Shown: positions 8,901-16,469 of the stretch, piece by piece
How positions within the stretch are numbered: position 1 is the stretch's first letter
Layout of the letters: every line of letters begins with the position of its first letter
DNA from: an uncultured Caldilineaceae bacterium
GTDB taxonomy: Bacteria > Chloroflexota > Anaerolineae > Caldilineales > Caldilineaceae
Length of the DNA: 64,000 nucleotides
Assembly (NCBI GenBank): GCA_951812725.1
Contig: OX638330.1
Coordinates: 62,001-126,000 of the forward strand
Reading direction: 5' to 3'
Position numbers and translations under genes: made by a program
The notes under the pieces: generated by a model
Seen by the model: only the letters and a program-made list of their open reading frames with translations
The model's database searches: none
Told to the model about the DNA's origin: nothing

Positions 8901-11251
8901 CTGCGAACGGCGCCGGTTGGCGGAACAGCGCCAACTGGCTGGGCGACGCGCCGCTCGAGATCTGGCACGGTGTCACCACCGACGAGAGCGGCCGCGTTAT
9001 CAAACTGGACCTCTCATGGAACCGGTTGAACGGGGCGGTCCCGTCCGAACTGGGCCACCTCAACAACCTGACAGCGCTGGATCTCTCAGACAACGAGTTA
9101 AGCGGTTCGATTCCGGCCGAACTGGGCAACCTCAACAACCTGACAACACTGGACCTCTCATGGAACGAGTTGAGCGATTCGATTCCGGCCGAACTGGGCA
9201 ACCTCAACAACCTGACAACACTGGACCTCTCATGGAACGAGTTGAGCGATTCGATTCCGGCCGAACTGGGCAACCTCAACAACCTGACAACACTGGACCT
9301 CTCATGGAACGAGTTGAGCGATTCGATTCCGGCCGAGTTGGGCTACCTCAACAACCTGACAGAGCTGTCCCTCTCAAGCAACCGGTTGAGAGGGGAGATT
9401 CCGGCCGAACTGGGCAACCTCAACAACCTGACATGGCTGGTCCTCTCACGGAACGAGTTGAGCGGGGAGATTCCGCCAAAACTGGGCCACCTCACCAACC
9501 TGACGCGACTGGACCTCTCATGGAACGAGTTGAGCGGGGAGATTCCGTCCAACTTGGGACACCTCTCCAACCTGACACGACTGGACCTCTCAGGCAGTTG
9601 GGAGCCGAGCGGGTTGAGCGGTTCGATTCCATCCGCACTGGGCAACCTCGCCAACCTGACATGGCTGGACCTCTCACGGAACGAGTTGAGCGGGGAGATT
9701 CCGCCAGAACTGGGCCACCTCACCAACCTGACACGACTGGACCTCTCAGAGAACGAGTTGAGCGGTTCGATACCGCCAGAACTGGGCCACCTCACCAACC
9801 TAGAAAGGTTGGACCTCGACGACAACGAGTTGAGCGGGGAGATTCCGCCAGAACTGGGCCACCTCAACAACCTGCGGGGGCTGTACTTCTCAGGTAGGTC
9901 GAGCAACGAGTTGCGTGGCGGCGCGCCAACTACGACAGACGCCGTCGCGGACAAGGCGATGTTGATCACGCTCTACCAGGCCACGAACGGCGCCGGTTGG
10001 CGGAACGGCGCCAACTGGTTGAGCAACGCGCCGCTCAACACCTGGCACGGCGTCACCACCGACGGAAGCGGTCGCGTGATCGAACTGGACCTCTCGGAGA
10101 ACGGGTTGAGCGGTTCGATTCCGGCCGAACTGGGCAAGCTGAGCCACCTGACACGGCTGTCCCTCTCACACAACGAGTTGAGCGGTTCGATTCCGCCCGA
10201 GTTGGGCAACCTCAACAACCTGACAGCGCTGCACCTCTCAGACAACCGGTTGAGCGGGGAGATTCCGGCTGAATTGGGCAAGCTCGCCAACCTGACAGTG
10301 CTGGACCTCTCCAACAACCAGTTGCGTGGCGAGATCCCGCCAGAACTGGGCCACCTCGCCAACCTGGAAAGCCTGGATCTCTCCAGCAACCAGTTGCGTG
10401 GCGGGATCCCGCCAGCGCTGGACAGCCACGCTTGTCTGATCGAATTGAATCTCCATCGCAACCAGTTCATGACAGCCAGGGAGGTGCTGGTCGCGTTCTA
10501 CCAGGCCACGAACGGCGCCAACTGGCTGAGGAGCGCCAACTGGCTGACGGACGCGCCGCTCGACACCTGGCACGGAGTCACCACCTCCACCTACGATAGC
10601 GGTAGCGTGATCGAACTGGACCTCTCAGAGAATGGGTTACGTGGCGAGATCCCGCCAGAACTGGGCCACCTCAGAAACCTGAGAAGACTGGACCTCGCAG
10701 GCAACCAGTTGCGCGGGGAAATACCAGTGGGAGTGCGGGACGCTGTCAGCTGGTGTACCGACAACCAGACGGTGATGATCAGCTTCCCGCTAGAAGAAAA
10801 TGGCAAGACGGTCTCCATCTGCCGGGATGACAAGTCGGATAATCTGATTTACTCCTTCGGAGTGCCAGGAGACGAACCGGAGTTGGAGTACAGCGGGCCG
10901 GATCTCGGTGAAATCAGTCTGTCAGCCTCCTTGTGGCACGGCCAGACCCTTGCGGAGTTGGCCAGTTATGCCGACAACGACGAAGCCGCCAAAGCGGCTG
11001 AATCCCTCGATACCAACGGTTTCTATTCCGTCAGAGGCCTGACCGGCTATTTTTACCAGGGCGGGTACATCTTTCGACATGGAGGATGGGAGTTCGCCAT
11101 CAGTTATATGTGGGGCCGGTCCTTCAACTACGGTTACAGCGCGGGGGGGCATCTCAATAACTACCAATCGCACAAAATCACTGTGACATCACCCACGGGG
11201 GAAGGGTATCACCTGCACGGTCCCTCAGTTGATACCTGCCTGAAAGGCTGA
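5972..11251 (+). CDS. Giant membrane-anchored leucine-rich-repeat protein with five LRR modules
   Basis: The protein has 1,759 aa. A hydrophobic segment at about 13-33 should act as a signal anchor, followed by a Pro/Thr-rich linker (about 35-60). Five modules then begin near residues 61, 387, 964, 1324 and 1501. Each opens with an LRR N-cap-like block of the form DREALVALYxATxGAxW...NWL...W.GVTT and continues with 24-residue repeats of the plant-type pattern LxGxIPxELGxLxNLTxLxLxxN. The last 170 or so residues (about 1588-1759) are not LRR. They contain two Cys, an ICRDDKSDNLIYSFG stretch and an aromatic/Gly-rich tail, and I do not recognise the domain. LRR solenoids bind proteins or glycans, so a surface binding or adhesion role is inferred. 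Several 72-nt units are identical at DNA level, showing recent internal duplication. Confidence 0.9.
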   Translation: MMRQKIIGNRRYVLLAILLAVAVPALWVTVIRVMAPSVAPVPAPTDPVPTPTDVAPSSAAAADREALVALYRATDGASWRNSANWLSDAPLNTWHGVTTDESGRVIGLDLYENDLSGTIPPELGNLTNLTRLYLWDNQLSGSIPSQLGSLTNLTVLALGGNELSGPIPSWLGKLTNLTGLYLWGNELSGTIPSSLGKLTNLTGLYLWGNELSGTIPSSLGKLTNLTWLSLGNNELSGPIPSWLGNLSNLEELYLWGNQLNGSIPSELGNLANLTRLDLDDNRLSGSIPSELGHLANLTVLDLRYNGLSGEIPPELGKFNNLTMLDLGYNELSGSIPPELGKLANLTRLTLDGNQLRGCVPAAWRNVETNDLGSLGLSFCAASSATDAATDREVLVALYQATDGANWDNNANWLSAAPLDTWHGVTTDESGRVIELDLSENRLSGSIPSALGNLNNLTVLDLDDSRLSGSIPAELGNLTNLTWLDLGYNQMSGSIPAELGNLANLTVLDLGYNELSGSIPPELGNLNNLTELFLSENQLSGSIPAELGNLANLTELNLSGNRLSGEIPFELGRLANLTELNLSENGLSGSIPPELGNLNNLVELDLSNSGQGSPFNNRLRRSIPPELGQLTNLTTLNLSENGLSGSIPPELGNLTNLTALNLSENGLSGSIPPELGQLTNLTTLNLSENWLSGSIPPELGNLTSLTGQGLGLRGNQLSGSIPAELGNLANLTVLDLSENQLSGAIPSALGKFNNLTVLDLSENQLSGSIPPELGKFNNLTVLDLRYNGLSGEIPAELGNLNNLTMLDLGYNELSGSIPPELGKLANLTRLSLWGNRLSGSIPSALGHLNNLTELYLDGNRLSGSIPAELGHLNNLTELYLDGNRLSDSIPAALGHLTNLTRLYLGGNQLRGSIPAALGHLANLTALDLSLNQLSGCVPEEVWRNVANDWRPLGLPFCGAPSATSAAADREALVALYQAANGAGWRNSANWLGDAPLEIWHGVTTDESGRVIKLDLSWNRLNGAVPSELGHLNNLTALDLSDNELSGSIPAELGNLNNLTTLDLSWNELSDSIPAELGNLNNLTTLDLSWNELSDSIPAELGNLNNLTTLDLSWNELSDSIPAELGYLNNLTELSLSSNRLRGEIPAELGNLNNLTWLVLSRNELSGEIPPKLGHLTNLTRLDLSWNELSGEIPSNLGHLSNLTRLDLSGSWEPSGLSGSIPSALGNLANLTWLDLSRNELSGEIPPELGHLTNLTRLDLSENELSGSIPPELGHLTNLERLDLDDNELSGEIPPELGHLNNLRGLYFSGRSSNELRGGAPTTTDAVADKAMLITLYQATNGAGWRNGANWLSNAPLNTWHGVTTDGSGRVIELDLSENGLSGSIPAELGKLSHLTRLSLSHNELSGSIPPELGNLNNLTALHLSDNRLSGEIPAELGKLANLTVLDLSNNQLRGEIPPELGHLANLESLDLSSNQLRGGIPPALDSHACLIELNLHRNQFMTAREVLVAFYQATNGANWLRSANWLTDAPLDTWHGVTTSTYDSGSVIELDLSENGLRGEIPPELGHLRNLRRLDLAGNQLRGEIPVGVRDAVSWCTDNQTVMISFPLEENGKTVSICRDDKSDNLIYSFGVPGDEPELEYSGPDLGEISLSASLWHGQTLAELASYADNDEAAKAAESLDTNGFYSVRGLTGYFYQGGYIFRHGGWEFAISYMWGRSFNYGYSAGGHLNNYQSHKITVTSPTGEGYHLHGPSVDTCLKG
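9131..9346 (+). repeat. Three tandem, nearly identical 72-nt LRR units
   Basis: Units at 9131-9202 and 9203-9274 are identical, and the third (9275-9346) diverges only near its end (GAGTTGGGCTAC in place of GAACTGGGCAAC). Each encodes one 24-residue LRR. Other near-identical pairs occur around 6487-6640, 7860-8030 and 8510-8640. This points to recent unequal recombination or slippage within the gene. Confidence 0.9.
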
Positions 11252-11376
11252 ATTCGGAGTGAACGAGCCGCCTTAACAGGCTGGAAGAATCGGGGTTCCT
11301 CACCAGGACGCGCCAGCCATGAAAGGCGCTCAAGATGCATATACTCGAACTGTTTCTGTCATGTCGATGCTTGCTG

Positions 11377-11580
11377 TCAATGGGCGCGGTAGCGAGCGAA
11401 GCTGTGGGGGGCGCCGCCGCGTTGCGCGACGGCCGCGCGCCCCTCTGCGTCGGGGTCGGCAACGGCGACTACCTAGACATTAGGCAACCCTTGATAGGCC
11501 GTATCCAGTTGGTGTCCGTAGTTGCCGCGTCCGTTGTGGCCGATGATCCCGGCCCGATAGCTTGCGGGCGTCGAGAACTC
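11377..11580 (-). pseudogene. Fragment of a Gfo/Idh/MocA-family oxidoreductase (N-terminal NAD-binding fold)
   Basis: Read on the minus strand, about 65 codons give a Rossmann start. The peptide includes YRAGIIGHNGRGNYGHQLD, then AYQGLPNV, an in-frame TAG (11475-11473), VVAVADPDAEGRAAVAQ and SFARYRAH before a TGA (11379-11377). The order, glycine-rich loop followed by V.AVAD at the end of the second strand, is the signature of the Gfo/Idh/MocA N-terminal domain. The fragment has one internal stop, no start codon (a TGA lies two codons upstream) and none of the remaining 250 or more residues. It is a decayed gene remnant. Its peptide pattern is clearer than that of the plus-strand reading frame over the same bases. 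Confidence 0.7.
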
Positions 11581-11688
11581 CAGTAGTCAGTGGGGACTCA
11601 TGCTATATAGCGTTTGAAAGAAGCCCCCTGGTGACATATCTTTGGAGGTCTCCATCAACCAAGGCATTTCACCAGGAGGACCAACCGA

Positions 11689-12256
11689 ATGACAGCCCAT
11701 TTTGTCGACTCTTGTCTATGGGTACACCTGCCCGGTGACGACATGGGCAAGGAACTGGAAGGACATCTGAGACGACCGGGTCCGCAGCCTGAGTGTAGCG
11801 ACAATGAACTGATCGCGATCTGTCCCCTCGGCGAGTGTCTGGGATGAAATATGGGAAAAGAGTTACTCAATCATATGCAGGCACATCGGGATAAGTTCCC
11901 GATCTTGCCGGAGCAGAGCCGGTTCAAACGGCGACGACGTAACTTGATGCGAATTATCAATGAGATGAAGCGCATGATGTTGGTCAGGACGGAGCGCTTT
12001 TGGGGCAGGCAGTGTGCAATCGATAGCCTGCCCATTCCTGTGGTCCAGTTCCATCTGGCGCCGCAATCGCGCCGCGATTGGCCAGCTTAAGGGGCAAATT
12101 TTGGGAAAGTCTCCTACAAGAAAATGACGATCTTCGGTTTCGAGCTGCATATGCTGATCACGATAGGTGGCCTCATCCTCGACTTCGAGTTAGCTCCTGC
12201 CAGTGTCGGTGACTTGGCTATCGGTCGCGAACTCCTTGAACTACAAGAGGTGTTAA
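11689..12256 (+). pseudogene. Remnant of a DDE transposase (IS982/IS4-like) with two in-frame stops
   Basis: An ATG at 11689 has a good ribosome binding site (AGGAGGA, 11674-11680). The same frame stays transposase-like up to about 12256, interrupted by TGA at 11845-11847 and TAA at 12088-12090. Recognisable pieces in order are DNELIAICPLGECLG, FPILPEQSRFKRRRRNL, CAIDSLPIPVVQFH (the first catalytic Asp region) and FGFELHMLITIGGLILDFELA. This matches the layout of IS982-type transposases. The frame runs into a CCGCG-rich intergenic repeat at 12257, and the C-terminal catalytic part is missing. No terminal inverted repeats were recognised. The family assignment is from memory of motif order; inactivity is plain from the stops. 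Confidence 0.75.
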
Positions 12257-12298
12257 GGTGTTCTCCGCGCCCCTCCGCGTCCTCCGCGGACAAAAGGG
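12257..12298. repeat. CCGCG-rich intergenic repeat, copy 1
   Basis: The stretch TTCTCCGCGcccCTCCGCG followed by TCCTCCGCGGACAAAA closely resembles 16259-16288. It lies exactly where the transposase remnant ends and just before the 3' end of the SLC12-like transporter gene. Confidence 0.6.
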
Positions 12299-12324
12299 CT
12301 TGTTGGTGTCTTTCGCGCCCTCTC

Positions 12325-14538
12325 TCAGTCATTTGGAGCCAGCAAGTCTTCCGTCTGCCCACTATGAATCAAAAGCACCGTCCCCACCGCACTCAACCAA
12401 CCATTAAGCTGATTCCCATACCCCGCCCGATCCTCCGCCTCCGGCCGGTTCATCCCCAACAAAGTCAAATCAGTCTGCCTGCTCCACGTCTTCACCGTCT
12501 CCGGGAACGGCTCATCCTGCGGCGGCACCACCACCACCGGCTCCGCCTCTACCCGCACCCTGTCCAACAGCGCGTGCAGATGCGCCTCAGTCTGTTCCCG
12601 TCCCTCTTCGCGCGGCAATATCTGCAAAAGACGTATCGAAGCCCCGTCCCACGTCGGATTCTGCGCAATAATATGCGACAGCAGCAGCATCAAATCCCCG
12701 TTCCCGCTGCGCCCTCTCCACCACACATCGATCACCTTCTGGTTCCCGAACCCCCGCTCCTCGTCATGATGCAGAAACAGCACCGACTTGCCCAGCTCAT
12801 ACAACGTCGACAGCAGCCGCAGCGACAGCGTCCGTCCCCCCTCCGTATCGCTCCACCCCATCAGCACCGTGTTCGGCTCCAGCCCGCCTACCCCGTGCGC
12901 CTGACTTACCGTCACCGCGCCCGCATAAAAATTCTCCACAATGTCCGCCTCCGCAAAGGCCGACATATTCTGCTCCTGGATAAAAGTGCGAATCTGCCGC
13001 CGCGCCACAGCGCGCAGTCGCCGCTCCGCCAGCTTATCGATATCCCCCACCAGCAGCTGATAAAACGACACGATCCCATACCCCCGCGTCAGCAAATTCG
13101 CAACCTCCACCAGCGGCGCCCGGTTATGCGGCTGCCCCGTAAACACCAGAATATTCGGCCGCCAGTTCTTCGCATCTACGACCGAGCGCTCCAGATTCAG
13201 CAGCGCCTGCCGCGCCATTGCAAACCAGATCCCGCTGCGCACATCGCCCCATGTGCGAATCGTCGAACGCCGCTCCAGATAAAAGTAGATGCCATAACTG
13301 ACCAGGATCGCAATGATCGTCGCCACCGGATTGATCACGAACATCGCCCCGTAGCAACCCGCCGCCCCCAATAACGAAAACCCGGGATGAATCTTCGCCC
13401 GCGGCCGGAAACTGGGATTGCCCACCAGCTTCTCGATGCCTGCCACCAGGTTCGTCATCCCATACGTGTTCAGGAAAAACATCGTGATGATCGGCGCCAC
13501 AACATTCAGATCGCCCGCCCAGATAATCGCAAACGCAATCAGTGCCGTGACCAGAACACCCACCCGCGGCTCCGTCCTGCTCCCCAGTTTTGAGCCGAGC
13601 ACCCGCGGCACGATCCCGTCAAGCGCCATCGCCTGCAGCGTCCGCGGCGCCGCCACAATGCTCCCCAGCGCCGACGAAAGCGTCGCCGCCCAAACCCCAA
13701 TCAGAATCATCGGCGGAAAAATCGCGATATCCCGCATTATCAGCGTATTGCTCTTCAGCTCATCCGCACTGCCATGCAACGACAGCCAGACAACCGACAG
13801 AAAGTAAACTGCCGCCGTAAACATCACCGACAAAAGTGTGCCCTTGTGAATGCTCCTGCCCGGATCCTTCAGATCCCCCGACATGCTCGCGCCCACCGCA
13901 ATACCCGTCACCGCTGGGAAGAACACCGCGAACACACTCCAGAAACTCATCCCCTCCCCATAATTGGCAACCAGCGTCGGCGCCCGGATCGACCCCCAAC
14001 CTCCCGCAAAAAACGACAGCAGCGCCAACATCAACGCTGCCAGAATGAAGTACTGTATCTTTATCGCAAAGTCCGCCCCAATGAAAGCGATTGCCGCGAA
14101 GAACAGCGCGATACCTGTCGCCAGCAACCGCGGATCTATCCGGTCGAAAAACGCGATCCCCTCCAAAGACTCGGTGAAACCAATAATGTAAAAAGCAACC
14201 GAAATCGCCTGCGACAAATACAGCGGTACCCCGATCGCGCCGCCAATTTCACGTCCCAGCGTCCGCGATATCAGATAATACTTGCCACCCGCCCGCACAT
14301 TCATCGACGTCGCTATCGCCGACAGCGACAGTCCCGTCAGAAAACTGATCGCGTTGGCGATCGCCACGATCAGCAACGCGCCCACCATACCTGCCTGGCC
14401 CACCACCCAGCCCGCCCGCAAAAACAGTATCAACCCCAGAATCGTCAGCACGTTCGGCGTAAACACGCCCCCAAAAGTACCAAAACGGGCCGACGCATTT
14501 GTCGTTTGCGGTGAAGCCGTCTCTGCAGATGCAGTCAT
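12325..14538 (-). CDS. SLC12/APC-superfamily cation-chloride or amino-acid transporter
   Basis: The protein has 737 aa. The N-terminal half (about 25-430) contains a dozen hydrophobic helices beginning FGTFGGVFTPNVLTILGLI, the hallmark opening of SLC12-type permeases within the APC superfamily. The C-terminal part (about 440-737) is soluble and starts with RPNILVFTGQPHNRAPL, resembling the cytoplasmic regulatory domain of cation-chloride cotransporters. Family members move K+, Na+ and Cl- or amino acids across the cytoplasmic membrane; the substrate here cannot be told from sequence. The start codon ATG (14538-14536) overlaps the TGA stop of the upstream glycosylase gene in an ATGA arrangement, suggesting translational coupling. 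Confidence 0.85.
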   Translation of the reverse strand: MTASAETASPQTTNASARFGTFGGVFTPNVLTILGLILFLRAGWVVGQAGMVGALLIVAIANAISFLTGLSLSAIATSMNVRAGGKYYLISRTLGREIGGAIGVPLYLSQAISVAFYIIGFTESLEGIAFFDRIDPRLLATGIALFFAAIAFIGADFAIKIQYFILAALMLALLSFFAGGWGSIRAPTLVANYGEGMSFWSVFAVFFPAVTGIAVGASMSGDLKDPGRSIHKGTLLSVMFTAAVYFLSVVWLSLHGSADELKSNTLIMRDIAIFPPMILIGVWAATLSSALGSIVAAPRTLQAMALDGIVPRVLGSKLGSRTEPRVGVLVTALIAFAIIWAGDLNVVAPIITMFFLNTYGMTNLVAGIEKLVGNPSFRPRAKIHPGFSLLGAAGCYGAMFVINPVATIIAILVSYGIYFYLERRSTIRTWGDVRSGIWFAMARQALLNLERSVVDAKNWRPNILVFTGQPHNRAPLVEVANLLTRGYGIVSFYQLLVGDIDKLAERRLRAVARRQIRTFIQEQNMSAFAEADIVENFYAGAVTVSQAHGVGGLEPNTVLMGWSDTEGGRTLSLRLLSTLYELGKSVLFLHHDEERGFGNQKVIDVWWRGRSGNGDLMLLLSHIIAQNPTWDGASIRLLQILPREEGREQTEAHLHALLDRVRVEAEPVVVVPPQDEPFPETVKTWSRQTDLTLLGMNRPEAEDRAGYGNQLNGWLSAVGTVLLIHSGQTEDLLAPND

Positions 14539-15788
14539 AAGCCTTGGCTAACCTCCTCCAATGCGTTGCGCCAGACAGCGGGAATCCGGTCCCCCAGCTC
14601 GACACCCTTCGCGCCGATGAACTGGGCCAACTCCAGCAGCGACTCCGCAACCGCCCCCCCGGACCGCGCGTCGTCGCGCGTCTCGTCTTCCTGATACAAT
14701 GCGTGGATATGGTAGATGCCCGTCTTACGATCTATTCGCGAATCCATTCTCCCGATAAAGCGGTCGCCCTGCAGCAGCGGCATCACATAATAGCCGTACT
14801 CCCGCTTCGCCTTCGGTACGTATATCTCAATCCGGTAATGAAAGCCGAATAACTGCTCCGTCCGCTCCCGGTCACAGATCAGATTGTCGAATGGCGACAG
14901 AAACACCGTGCGCGGCGCCCATTCGCCATCCTGGATCGACGCCAGCAGCGGCAGAGTGTCCCGGTGGATAAACCACTCGCCCTCCCACGGCCCCTCCTCG
15001 CCCACAATCCGCGCCGGCAGCACAACCTCCTCCTCCGCCAGTTCCTGCAGCCGCTCCCCCAGGTTCGGGTACCTCATGCGCATAAAATGGTTATTGATCT
15101 GCTTCCGCGTCGCCGCGCCCAGCGCCCTCAGCGAGTGCTGGCACGCCGCCCGCACCATCTCCTCCTCTTCCGGCAGCGCCTGACCCGCCCACTCCGGCAG
15201 CCACGCATCCCGCAGATGCCACAGCTTCTGGTTCCCCCGCCGCCCCACAGTAATCACAACGCCTTTCCGGTCCAGAAAGTCGAGCATGCGCGTAACCGTG
15301 CTCCCGCCCGTCCAGCCCATCGATTCCCACGGCACAGCCTCCGGGCCCGCCAGCGCCTTCGACGGCAGCGGCCCGTCCGCAGTCAACCGCTCCAGAATGT
15401 GCGCCTCCATCTCCGCATTCGCCTCCATCCAGCCCCGCACCCGCTCCGACCACTTGCTGGATCCAGTGTAGGCACGCCCGATCCAGCGCCGAAACAGAGG
15501 GTAATCTTCCGTCAGCACAAACGAAGCGCAGTGTGCCCAGGCCTCGATGATCTGCCGCTCCTCCTGCAAATCGTCCAGCAGCGACGGCTCGAATGCCCCC
15601 ATCCGGCTCCACAGCACCAGCAGCTGCGTCCGCTCCACCGCCCGAATCGGGTCGATCTGCACACAGTTCAGCCGCCGAAAAAGCCTGAGCATACCCGCCT
15701 TGCTCGTCTCAGCACGCGGCCCCGCCAGCCCCTGCACCGCAATCGCCAGCCGTCTCGCTTCAGTGTCAGTAAGTGTGATCGCTTCCAT
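14535..15788 (-). CDS. YcaQ/AlkZ-family DNA glycosylase (winged-helix HTH_42 protein)
   Basis: The protein has 417 aa (E. coli YcaQ is about 410) and begins MEAITLTDTEARRLA. The family excises bulky or crosslinked alkylated bases. The catalytic Q-x-D motif is present as CVQIDPI (Q44, D46), followed by the conserved RTQLLVLWSRMG stretch. Three winged-helix units are typical of the fold. The reading frame stays open upstream to 15953, but that part translates the intergenic repeat at 15877-15960, so the start is placed at 15788. Its stop overlaps the start of the downstream transporter by 4 bp. Why a repair enzyme should be coupled to an ion transporter is unclear. Confidence 0.88.
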   Translation of the reverse strand: MEAITLTDTEARRLAIAVQGLAGPRAETSKAGMLRLFRRLNCVQIDPIRAVERTQLLVLWSRMGAFEPSLLDDLQEERQIIEAWAHCASFVLTEDYPLFRRWIGRAYTGSSKWSERVRGWMEANAEMEAHILERLTADGPLPSKALAGPEAVPWESMGWTGGSTVTRMLDFLDRKGVVITVGRRGNQKLWHLRDAWLPEWAGQALPEEEEMVRAACQHSLRALGAATRKQINNHFMRMRYPNLGERLQELAEEEVVLPARIVGEEGPWEGEWFIHRDTLPLLASIQDGEWAPRTVFLSPFDNLICDRERTEQLFGFHYRIEIYVPKAKREYGYYVMPLLQGDRFIGRMDSRIDRKTGIYHIHALYQEDETRDDARSGGAVAESLLELAQFIGAKGVELGDRIPAVWRNALEEVSQGL

Positions 15789-15876
15789 TGCGACTCTCGT
15801 CAGTGGTGTCAGTCTATGTCGTCTGGCCGCCAGATTTACCGCCTTTCCCAGCGCCGCCAGCATTTGTCGTTTGCTG

Positions 15877-15978
15877 TGGGCGGTCCGGCCTTCGGCCCTC
15901 CCTTGTGCAGGGGCTGCGCCCCCGCAACGCCCCCCTACAAAAACATGCCTCACCTACCGTACGCCTTCATCCCGGCAG
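15877..15978. repeat. Composite intergenic repeat, module A, copy 1
   Basis: A GC-rich block of about 85 bp with two short hairpins (GGGCTGCGCCCC type and GGCCTTCGGCC) ends in CTACAAAAACATGCCTCACC. Near-identical blocks lie at 23517-23600 and 50489-50573. Between this and the YcaQ start nothing else is evident. Confidence 0.85.
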
Positions 15979-16000
15979 TGCCGCTCTAACCATGCGGCCC

Positions 16001-16070
16001 CCGCCAGCCAAATGCGCACTCAGATAGCCTGAATGGCGGCAACGATAAGGGCTGGTCAAGACAGGCACTA
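16001..16070. repeat. Composite intergenic repeat, module C, copy 1
   Basis: The block has CCGCCA and TGGCGG arms around a CAGATAGCCTGA loop, then ends GGGCTGGTCAAGACAGGCACT. The same unit occurs at 23748-23820 and 50746-50810, always downstream of module A. The inverted arms are retained, with one mismatch in the third copy. Confidence 0.8.
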
Positions 16071-16257
16071 TTTACCCCGCAGCAACTACCTGCAAACCAA
16101 TAACTGAAAACAAGAACCCCCCAGCCCCAAAACCACCCCGTACGAACATGCACACTAGGGATCGTTGACGTTTGTCTGAACAACGAATTCCAGGTGCAAA
16201 TTGCGGCTGATCGTCGAAGGGCGGCGCAGCTGCGCAAAGAAAATCCCATACCACTTT

Positions 16258-16325
16258 GGTGTTCTCCGCGTCCTCCGCGGACAAAAAAGGTGTTCTTCGC
16301 GACCCTTCGCGTAACTTCGCGGATC
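16258..16325. repeat. CCGCG-rich intergenic repeat, copy 2
   Basis: TTCTCCGCGTCCTCCGCGGA followed by an A-run and two further degenerate units (TTCGCGACCCTTCGCG and TAACTTCGCGGA) forms a degenerate array related to 12257-12298. The rest of the 15789-16469 interval holds only a run of AAAACTGA/AAAACTAA words near 16434-16463 and no gene. Confidence 0.6.
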
Positions 16326-16469
16326 AATTGGTTTTGTCTACTTCAACAGTCAAGCGAGATACATCCCTAACAGGCCTGCAGGATTTCCGTTCTTGTTGAA
16401 ATCTGAACAGCCTTCCCAAAATGTCAACGCAACCTAAAAACTAAGAACTGAAAACTAAAAACTGACCTC

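Noticed and set aside
8917..9897. Plus-strand 326-codon frame with repeated RVERFDSGRTGQPQQPD peptides inside the LRR gene
   Set aside because: It is an out-of-frame reading of the same repeats. The regular period comes from the LRR coding units, not a second protein.
6300..10700. Regular 72-bp periodicity suggestive of a CRISPR-like array
   Set aside because: The units are coding LRR repeats without unique spacers and no cas genes are present.
11335..11586. Small plus-strand frame (83 codons) with a VGVGNGDY stretch faintly like a caspase-family start
   Set aside because: The opposite strand of the same bases gives a much clearer Gfo/Idh Rossmann pattern. No caspase His/Cys motifs follow.
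12124..13374. 416-codon plus-strand frame, His/Arg/Pro/Gln-rich
   Set aside because: Its first 45 codons belong to the transposase remnant and the rest is antisense to the transporter gene, with shadow-type composition.
15789..15953. N-terminal extension of the YcaQ-like protein starting MRHVFVGGRCGG
   Set aside because: It translates the intergenic repeat module A, which recurs near 23.5 kb in front of no gene. The MEAITL start at 15788 fits the family length.
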